Assembly: GCA_958299035.1 (NCBI GenBank)
Contig: CATQJL010000112.1
Coordinates: 6,921,825-6,985,824, forward strand
DNA from: Cylicocyclus nassatus
Taxonomy: Eukaryota > Nematoda > Chromadorea > Rhabditida > Strongylidae
Reading direction: 5' to 3'
Length of the DNA: 64,000 nucleotides
The notes below the pieces were generated by a model. It did no database searches, was not told where the DNA came from, and saw only the letters and a list, made by a program, of their open reading frames with translations. Positions 55,595 through 64,000 of the stretch are shown piece after piece (the stretch's first letter is position 1; each line of letters starts with the position of its first letter). A program made the translations under genes and the position numbers.

Positions 55595-56528
55595 TCTTCT
55601 TATATATAAAGCTGAATGTCTGTCTGTATGTCTGTCTGTATGTATGTCTGTACGTATGTGCGAATAGAAATTTTTATTTCTGAACCGATCGGGACCAAAC
55701 TTGGCACACATATACTTCGGGGCAGGGAGCGTGTCATAGGCTACTTTTCGTTATCGATCGATATCGATTTTATCGATTTTTATCGATTTTTTTGCTGAGT
55801 TCACCTACGGGGCCGGGAGTTGGCACAGGGGGGTAATCGAGCATGGGGATTCCGAATACAATATTGGTTTTCAGGATTATCGATTACTTTTATCGATTTT
55901 ATCGATTTTTTTGCAAAGTTTGAGCTAGGGGGCTGGGAGTTGGCACAGGGGGGGTAATCGAGCATGCTGATCACCCCCAAGGGGGGTGATCAGCATGCTC
56001 GATTACACCCCTGTGCCAAATTCCAGCCCCCTAGCTCAAATTTTCAAAAAATCGATAAATTCGATAAAAGTAATGGACGATCCTGAAAACTAATATTGTG
56101 TTCGTAATCAGCATGCTCGATTCCCCCTGTGCAAACTCCCAGCCCCGCAGGTCAAACTTTACAAAAAAAAATCGATAAAATCGATAAAAGTAATGGACGA
56201 TCCTGAAAATTAATATTGTGTTCGTAATCAGCATGCTCGATTCCCCCTGTGCAAAATCCCAGCCTCGCATGTCAAAATTTACAAAAAATCGATAAAATCA
56301 ATAAAAGTAATCGATAATTCTGAAAACTAATATTGTATTCGGAATCCCCATGCTCACTTCCCCCCCTGTGCCAACTCCTAGCCCTGTAGGTGAACTCTGC
56401 AAAAAAATCGATAAAAATCGGTAAAATCGACATCGATCGATAACGAAAAGTGGAGTATGACACGCTCCCTGCCCCGAAGTGTATGTGTGCAAAGTTTGGC
56501 CCCGTGCGAAGCCGGGTACGCCAGCTAG
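55595..56528 (+). mobile_element. Modular Helitron, about 0.93 kb
   Basis: Starts TCTTCTTATATATAAAGCTG after A, and ends gccccgtgcgaagccgggtac then cagCTAG before T. The 3' region forms a CCCG/CGGG stem. Inside are a (ctgt)n tract, a perfect palindrome, and about three direct repeats of a roughly 119-bp module (ttcgtaatcagcatgctcgattcc...gataaaagtaatggacg). No protein coding capacity. Confidence 0.78.
55954..56006. repeat. Palindrome centre of the Helitron inverted duplication
   Basis: Perfect 25-bp arms (GTAATCGAGCATGCTGATCA then CCCCC, and its complement) with a 3-nt loop AAG. Similarity continues outward with mismatches to about 55860 and 56100, so the whole inverted duplication is near 240 bp. 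Confidence 0.9.
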
Positions 56529-57664
56529 TAGACCCATAAATTTGCTTGCCCTAATTCGCTTTCTCGCAGGAATTCGCCAATAGGGCAAGAAGTTGGTAAA
56601 TCCCGAATTTCAAAGAACTTAGGCAGCTCTTGTAATAGCATTTTTTTAGAGCATTGCATTTACTACTGTACCAGGTAGGAAGAAAAAGCAACATAAAAGT
56701 ATAGCGAGATGAAAAGAAGGAGTGGAATGGATGAATGATTCGGCGCTTATAGCCGTCCAACCAAGCAGAAAACAAAATCGCTGCCCCACTTTCTAAGAAC
56801 TACATTTTGGTCCTTAGGAGCCAAACCTTTACTTATTTTGAGTCTAACAAGATATATTTATACAAACGAGTGTACCCCGCAAAAAACTTAGGTAGTGTCT
56901 AAAAAAGAATAGGTGGGCACAGTTGGTGTTTGTCGCGATTCTAATAGTACAAAAGGCGAAAAAAGTGAAGTGTTTTCATGTGGAAATTAAGCTGATTGTA
57001 AAACGAGAAACATGCCCTATGTAGCTGTTTTCGTTTGCTAATTTTGAGGCTGTGGAACGTTAAAAGGAAAATAATTGTAAAAAGTTCTCGCAAAATTATT
57101 GAGGTGAAAGCCGTTTATTAGGAGTTTATATTTCCAGCAATAAATTCGCCAAATGCTTAGGTAAATTTGCTTTTTTCTAATTTTGAAGATGGAAAGGGGA
57201 GAGTGAAAAGAGTGGTAAACGAGTTTCTACAAAACTAATGAGGAAACTCAATGTAGAGAAATTTACATTTACATTTTCCAGCAATAAAAAAACCATTATT
57301 GAGTGTTAACTCATCAAAGTAGAGTGAGAAGAATTAGAATTTATTTCGTCAAAGGGGCACTTGAGTTGTAAATGAAGGTAATTTTGTGCACTTTTCACGA
57401 AAAATCGATTTATACAAAAAAGAGTTGGAAATTCGGATGAACAATTTTTGGTAAGGTAAAGACTTGCATGAGAATAGCCTAAATTTAAGGACAGAAATTA
57501 TTGTGAAAAGTATCGTAATGGTAATTATTGTAATTATTTTGTTCATTGTAAATTTGGATTGTCTGCAATATCTGTAAGCATTTGCGCTTGTGTGAAAAAT
57601 CTTTCACGAAAAAACGTGGAAGTTTTAACATTGTAATCATACCAAATTTTAAAATTTTATAATA
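56529..57664. other. No gene recognised
   Basis: AT-rich, with short frames only on both strands and no clear repeats. Confidence 0.5.
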
Positions 57665-58343
57665 CAGGGTGTCCCAAAAGTAAGTACACACTTTTCAATA
57701 GTTAATATCTCTCTCCTCACTGCGTCTTCTTCCACCATTCAAGTACCATTCTGTAGAGGAGGCCTCAACTTAGATTTACAGTGTCGAGTGAACTACCGAT
57801 CGCTCTTCATTACTGTAGGATTACTGTAGGAACTTTGACAGGGATTTTCGGCCATAGGAAGCAATATTCTGCCTCGGAACAAAACCAAATAAGCCAAAAA
57901 CTCTTATACTATGGTAATGGATGCCGCTGATTTCGAATATGAAATTTCCACTTTACTGTGATGCTTCTTTCCAAAGTTATTCCAGGTAAACCGTAATAAT
58001 CGAAATCTCAGTATTTGTCAAAAATGTGATTACACCGTCAAAAAAGCTGAAAACACTGGTAAAAAGTTGTGTAGTGGAATCAGCGTGCGCGAAAACCCTA
58101 GTACACGATGTTTCAGATTTTTTGAAAGAGATTTTGTAGGATGGCATATTTCACAATGGTTGCACATGCTGGAAGTTTTTACCGTAATCCTACAGTAACG
58201 AAAAGTGATCAGTGATTCGCTCGTTACTATAAATCTAAGTTGAAGCTTCCTCTACAGAATGGTACTTGACTGGCAAAAAAAGACCCATTGGGAAGAGAGA
58301 TATTGGCGATTGAAAAGTGTGTACTTACTTTTGGGACACCCTG
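57665..58343. mobile_element. Mariner/Tc-like foldback element
   Basis: 679 bp flanked by TA (57663-57664 and 58344-58345) with ends CAGGGTGTCCCAAAAGTAAG. The arms stay similar for over 200 bp (tcaagtaccattctgtagagga in each). No transposase frame. The 19150 and 31376 remnants share the CAGGGTGTCC start. Confidence 0.85.
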
Positions 58344-58345
58344 TA

Positions 58346-61300
58346 TAAGTTACTGTCAAGTTACTACCAAATTTTGCAAACACACTGCAATGTGCAAGCA
58401 ACCCAAATGAGCTCAAAGATTCAAAAACTACGATTTATATTTCTAGTAGGATATAATTATAATTATAAAAAACATTTACTGACACGCTTTCGCAAGAAAC
58501 CTAAGAAAACATTCAAGTAATTCTTCCTCACGAAACCTATCAAGTGCTTATCAAAGAATAAGCTTCGTAATTACACAATTGAAGACATATGAGATACCCA
58601 TCAAGATTATGAATTTACATTCTCGTATCAAAAACACATAAAAAATTCAATCACTTTTGTTAAGAGAAAACCTTCAATTGCCTGTTCTTTGCTCTTTAAC
58701 TGGTAAACGTTTGCAATGCAATCCCTAGAGGCTGCCCATTCTATTTTTTGTTCGATAATGGGTTCAAAGAATGCGAAAACTTGCACAAAATGTACACGAT
58801 AATGAATATAAAGGTTTGTTCGAAGGTCATGAGGATTTTTGAAGAGGGGTGACTGACTAGGAAAAGATGTTAACAGTCCTTAATATGAAAAATGAACAAA
58901 AAGAAACTGAGGGAAAAGAAAATAAGCCGAAGTTGATTTAGATTATGGAAGTAACAGATTTAAAAAAAAATAATGGCGTTTATCAAGTGTAATCTATTTA
59001 GCGGAGAGATGTGAAAAAGAAGAAGCACAACAATTTTAATGAAAGATTATTGAACACTCAAGGATTCGAGAAAAATAAACACTAACATTATTATTCATTC
59101 AAGTAATTCAGTCTGTCATTATTCATTAGCAAACTAAAAAAGGGAAAATATCAATTTTAAGTGTATATCAGAAATGCCGAAGGTTTCGGAAAAAAACCGT
59201 AGTTTTTTTTTCTGATCCAAATCTGACAAAAAATCCGGGAAAAATAGTCAATAAATTTAAATTTAGTTGTTTACAACTCAATAAAAATATGAGAAGGTAA
59301 AGCCGTAAGTTTATTGTAACACTTCCCAATTCATTCTTCATATTTGTTAATGTCGGACAGATTACACGATAGGCGTTTATGGCATTTTCTAGCTCCAAAA
59401 AAAATCTGCAATACAAAAAAAATTGATGGAGATCGAAAAATCACGTAAAATAGAAACGTGACGGATGAAAAAACTGCGTTGGCCTATAAAGACGTCAAGA
59501 TTGTTTGGGAAGAGTGATTGAGTTTGTACGAGGGAAGCAGAGGGGGGGGGGGACGAGTAATAAAACGAGTTATAGTTCAGAATTTCAAATAAATTCCCAC
59601 AAAGGGCATAAAGTGCCGAGACGAATCGGCCGATTGCTTGGACTTCGTCTGGTCTAATGTGGCTAGGTGCGCGCGGTCGATATGGCACCGCCCCGGTGTG
59701 TCTCATTAACATCATCGCCCTTTAATCCCCTTTTCCCCCTACTCCGGCCAGGTGAAGCGGCTTCCCCCGCATATGATCTGTGGACCCGATGTCCTCGTTC
59801 GGGTCTCATGCCGACCCCATCAACGTAATTGCTGAATTATTCCAAGTTAGGATGGATTATCTTCTCACGGAACGGCTCAAAGCAATTTAGAGAAAGGGAT
59901 AGGATAGAGGAAGCAGGGAAAAAAATTAATATTAGGTGAAAAACTAAGTACATCAATTACACTAATGGAACCGCTAAAAAGCGATCAAGAAAATTGCTAA
60001 AAGTATGTAAACTTCGTACACTCATGTGTGCAATTACACATACCACACCATACTCCACGACTCTTCAACCGTAAACTCTATCAATGAAAACGTTTTGATG
60101 CACGCTGTTGACAAATATCGCACCTTTCATGTTCAAGAAGAAGGGACAACTGTCAGAAATCTCTAAAATTGGCAACCTGCCAGCGCACAAGTCGTGGAAT
60201 GTCACGCATGGTGTGCGCTACACTATCAAATAACAATGGTACTGCAACAAAACCAAATCATTTAGATATCACTGCGAGAATGCCGAATTCTACAAATCAT
60301 TAGAATTCTAGATGATGAATTGTTCGAAAACTTGGCATTCCCAAAGGACAAAATAAGTGCAAAAAGAGAGCGCCTAATCAGCGCGGGAAAGTGAAAGAAG
60401 CGCTCGATTGCACTTTTTTTGTGATTTTTTCCCTTTTGCATTCAAAAACAACAGACAACAAGTTGTCATAGCAAGTAAATTCACACATTTTGTTATCCAA
60501 CAATTTGTTGAGAGGCAGTTGGCTAGGATTATAAGCATCGTCCATCCATTCTCGACTTCCATGATTTGGCCGTTTCGGGGCCTTCTCATCAAGTTGAAAA
60601 TCCGCGAAAACAACGACAATCCCTATTTCGGAGAACCTACAGGCCGGTACTCCAACGGTAATTGTATGGGCGCATGGATGGGCGGGCATTACTGGAGGTG
60701 GGAGGTGCCGACTTGGGCCTCTTCGCTATTTTGAGCTTTAACAGCGACATTTTGCGTCGCGATTGGGCACTGGCTCGATAGGGGGCCCTACTATTGTAAA
60801 CTTATAAAAGCCCAAAACCTCTAACTTAGGGTAGATGGTGCCCTAGAGAGACCCACAGAGTTTGCGCTGAAAATATTGTGCAAAATAGCTCCATTTGACC
60901 ACCTCGCCGAAAAAATTAACGGGTATGAAAATTCAATGATCACTACGCAGATTGGGATCTAATTTACTGAACTCTCATTCGCTCCTTTACTTTGAGCCAG
61001 ATTTATCCACCCTAAGTCATCGTCCAAGTGCAGAAGCAAAACTCAGAAGGCCAGAAGCACAAAAATCGCATATGAGCTGGGACGGCTCCGCCTATTGGGA
61101 TGCTCTCACTCACCCACCCACTAATCTGCAGGTCTAAATGTCTAAACCGCATCTGTGTGAGAACTGTTACTAGGACGATTATTTTTTGTTAGTCGTCAAT
61201 ATTCAAATTGCTTTTTTTAAATTCTGCTTACGTTCACGAGAGAGAACGATTATTTCAAGAGTAGATAAATAGTGAGTCAAAAGGGATAAGAATCCAGAAG

Positions 61301-61930
61301 ATCATCATTTACAACGTTTCTTGTTCCACCCACCATAAAATACGAGATGCAAGTGCAAAGTTCCAACCACTGTGACATTAATGAAGAATGGCAAGTTATC
61401 TCAAATTATACGTCTTTCAAGATTACGACTGTCCTTGTGATAGAGAACAATATGGATTGATGGATTGATACTACGTTAGAGCAGATTTTTTACCCCGTCA
61501 GTTTGTAGCGCATCTTTATTCACGAAACGGAAAAATCTTTGCGATACATGCTCAATGGGGATTAGATTATAGCTTTTCTTATAAAACTTGTTGGATTTTT
61601 TTAAAGGGGCAGATAATTTGCTAAATGCGGGTAAAAAGATTGGACGCTCCATGGCACTCGAAACGAGGCCATCAGCAAGGATATTTTGATTAATTTTAAT
61701 TTTTTATTATTCCTATTATTTTTATTTCTACTGAAGGCTTATTCGTCACTTTAAGTAAAAGGCAAGGAATTTCCTTTTTTGAAATTTTTGTTGTTACAGG
61801 AACTCACAACGTATTTATATCAAAAGAACCTGATATATTTATATTGAAAGAACCTGATATGAAAATCGAAGAGAACAAGATGTGTAAACAACTACAGTTA
61901 TCTGTATCAAATAAGAAATTCTTGCAACAA
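58346..61930. other. 3.6 kb, mostly without recognisable features
   Basis: A GC-rich island at about 59620-59830 contains a minus-strand frame starting near 59715 (HTGAVPYRPRAPSHIRPDEV, then RFVSALYAL) that looks protein-like and could be a first exon. No second exon could be joined. About 60533-60845 starts agcatcgtccatcc and ends gggtagatggtgcc, a diverged member of the AGGCACCGTCC MITE family. Confidence 0.4.
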
Positions 61931-61933
61931 ATC

Positions 61934-61939
61934 TTTATT
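61934..61939 (-). terminator. Possible poly(A) signal of the 62080-62341 gene
   Basis: AATAAA on the minus strand, about 140 nt downstream of the stop codon. Confidence 0.35.
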
Positions 61940-62079
61940 CCCTGTAAAATACAATAACAAATTTAGAAAGAGCATTGGCATCGAAAGTGATTACGGCAGT
62001 GGACATCATCAGAACTGAAAAATCACAAATTTTTTGAAAATATAGATAAAAAATGGAGTTGAACATACCTACCTACACT

Positions 62080-62341
62080 TTACATGGTGCTATTTTTAAA
62101 TTTCTCAAATAAGCTTTTCGTCACATCAGAGCAAACATTTGCTCCAGCATTTGACGAAATCAATCTGAGGATGACGATGAGATCACGATCCACACTACTT
62201 TCGAATTTATCGAGGGCCTAAAAATTCAGATTTAAAAGTTTAAGGATCATGTTCCTCCCTCTAAAGCTTCCAGTTCTTTACCTTGATATTTTCAACTTCG
62301 TTATCGAGGTATTCCACAAATGGTTTCTTCTCGGATTCTTC
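62080..62341 (-). CDS. 3' exons of an unrecognised gene
   Basis: Two exons in phase, 62282-62341 (EESEKKPFVEYLDNEVENIK) and 62080-62217 (ALDKFESSVDRDLIVILRLI, then SSNAGANVC and KSLFEKFKNSTM-stop), with good acceptors (tttcag and tttttag) and donor AAG|GTAAAG. The charged helical composition and single Cys resemble small secreted nematode proteins, but I do not recognise the family. Upstream exons were not found between 62342 and the window end; the exon 5' boundary implies at least one more. Confidence 0.5.
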
Positions 62342-63532
62342 CTGAAATTTTCATAATCAACCAAAAGTAGTTCTATCCCACGTGGTCGGGATTTTTGTCC
62401 TATAAATTTAATTCCGCCTAATAAGATGTTTCTTTCACGCTGGAACTAGAATTTGCGGTCATCGCTCTATAAGAGTGCAAGTGTACGTGTCAAGAACGTC
62501 ACGGGGGAGGACGTGGGGGAGTGGGGAGGTGGTGGGGGAGGATGGGGACAATATAATCAACAGACTACGTTATGTATATGCTTCATATAAAGTTAACACC
62601 TGTTTCCTATAAGCCTTTTGACATAGTTCATTCAAACACTATTCTGTTAGGTGATGACTATGACCCAATGAGCGAGCAAACGAGTGGGAGAGGAGGAAAT
62701 GAAGGAGGGGGGATGAAGAGGAGGAATTACATGTACTTTCTTTTATGCCTAATTAGGGCAAAAACCACAATTCATTGATGCAACTTCCTGTTCAACGAGG
62801 CCAAGCCATTATCTTTGCTAAGTGCTATCGACACAGCAATACAACCCCGTAGGTGATTGCAGGAATGATCTGTGCGGACTATAAGGTTCCCGGAGCCGAT
62901 TAATGGGTAAATTTTTGAGGACAAAAATTTGTATTGTGTATACTAAGGTTCCTCCCATTTTTTAAGTCAATAAAAATTGCATTACAATGACGAGAAATGT
63001 TATGCAGGATGCAAAAAAGGGTAGCTGATGCAACGTCGTAGACAGACACAACACTGCGTCCACTGTGCGGCGCGGTTGTGACGCCTTTGAGTCGTAGAAG
63101 AGGTGGATAGTCAACGCGCTAAAAGTTAAGCTCTACGAACTCTCCGATATCTTGCCGATGAATTTTTACTGTGTTAATGACCATGAAAAACATTGCAGCG
63201 TTTCTTTAGCAAAATTTAGCAATCAGCTTGATTTGATAATTCTTAATGCTGAACTAACTAAAAATTAGGGACAAGAAATTCGGATGTAGTAATCGGAAAA
63301 TAAAAATCAATCTAAATTTCGTTGAGTAGAATCTAGTATCTTTTATTTGATGTAATGCCCTTGTGATGGAGACAAATACGGTACTTGCAAATGCCAACAA
63401 ATTTTGCGATCGGGGCGTAAGAATTGGCCATAGAGCACATATTGTTGCTGTTGACGCGCAAATGTTGTCAGGAACTGTGCTAACCCTCTTCAATCTTCCT
63501 TCATAAAGGTTTGCTAAGGTGGTTTTCCATGC
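62342..63532. other. No gene recognised
   Basis: Includes a G-rich patch near 62500-62545. Missing 5' exons of the gene ending at 62080 may lie here. Short frames only. Confidence 0.4.
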
Positions 63533-63742
63533 GTGTATTGTATTTCTATACGTATTTTATGGTGGTATCTTTACTCGCTCCTTATTTCCCTTTATTCTTA
63601 TTCAAGCGATTCTCAGGCAAAATGTGTTAATTATTGTGTTAACAGTAAAATCTTCAGGCCTTACTTTTTTGAGGCTTGTTTCGCTAACAATAACGACTCA
63701 TATACTAGAAATTCAAGCTCAATAAATGATAATAGTTATTGA
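63533..63742 (+). CDS. Possible small secreted peptide ORF
   Basis: A 69-codon frame with a hydrophobic start (ILWWYLYSLLISLYSYS) followed by AKCVNYCVNSKIFRPYF with three cysteines. An overlapping frame of equal length (63519-63725) weakens the case. No family recognised. Confidence 0.2.
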   Translation: MYCISIRILWWYLYSLLISLYSYSSDSQAKCVNYCVNSKIFRPYFFEACFANNNDSYTRNSSSINDNSY

Positions 63743-64000
63743 AAATAGTTGAAGAACATAAGCTCAAGGCTCCTGACAAAAGGGCTCTTGTCATTGGACT
63801 TCGAACATCAACACTTGTGATATCTCAATAGAAAACCAGTTCTTCAAGTGAGTAAACGTATGAAAAGGGTACTTATCAAAAAAAAAACTAAGGACTCTTA
63901 ATAGGTAATTCACTCAAGAGAATGCTTAAGGACTAGTACTTCAAATTATGAAAGTATTCTTCCATCAAAATTCAAAGTACCTTTACATGGATTTTTCTCC
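63743..64000. other. Right end, nothing recognised
   Basis: AT-rich sequence with no ORF or repeat I can identify. Confidence 0.5.

Overview
The window looks like a nematode nuclear contig: low GC, genes split by introns of about 40-60 nt with TTTTCAG-type acceptors, CAP (SCP/TAPS) and saposin-like secreted proteins, a PTPS gene with a trans-splice-like acceptor beside its ATG, and dense non-autonomous transposons. The assignment is inferred from gene types and splice style; the species is not identifiable. Bases 1-26 match a SMART-type amplification adapter, so the left end is probably not genomic.

Left end (27-5690): a head-to-tail array of a Penelope-like retroelement with a 3038-bp period. 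It holds the 3' end of one copy, one complete 904-codon copy (reverse transcriptase plus C-terminal GIY-YIG nuclease) and the 5' stub of a third. Hammerhead-ribozyme-like motifs lie between the ORFs. The array runs into about 1.9 kb of a 136-bp satellite that has a 682-bp higher-order period.

Centre (6780-37910): three copies of a gene-bearing segment. Copy A (+ strand) is an inverted duplicate of copy B (- strand); copy C (- strand) is a direct duplicate of B together with its left flank. Each copy carries an eight-exon CAP gene whose exon lengths are identical in all three copies. Differences between copies are mostly transposons with readable target-site duplications and empty sites: a hAT-like element, mariner-like, PIF/Harbinger-like and TTAA-type MITEs, and Helitrons. 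A and B share a MITE that C lacks, so C split off first. Decayed reading frames lie on the strand opposite each CAP gene.

Right part (39200-64000): a compact three-exon saposin-like gene (+), a cysteine-rich gene with galaxin-like CC repeats (-), a 6-pyruvoyl-tetrahydropterin synthase gene (-) with a GC-AG intron and a 1.55-kb foldback transposon in its second intron, a large modular Helitron, a mariner foldback element, and the last two exons of an unrecognised gene (-). Long stretches, especially 45900-50450 and 58350-61900, hold nothing I can identify. The recognised genes do not form a pathway; the CAP and saposin-like genes both encode probable secreted proteins.
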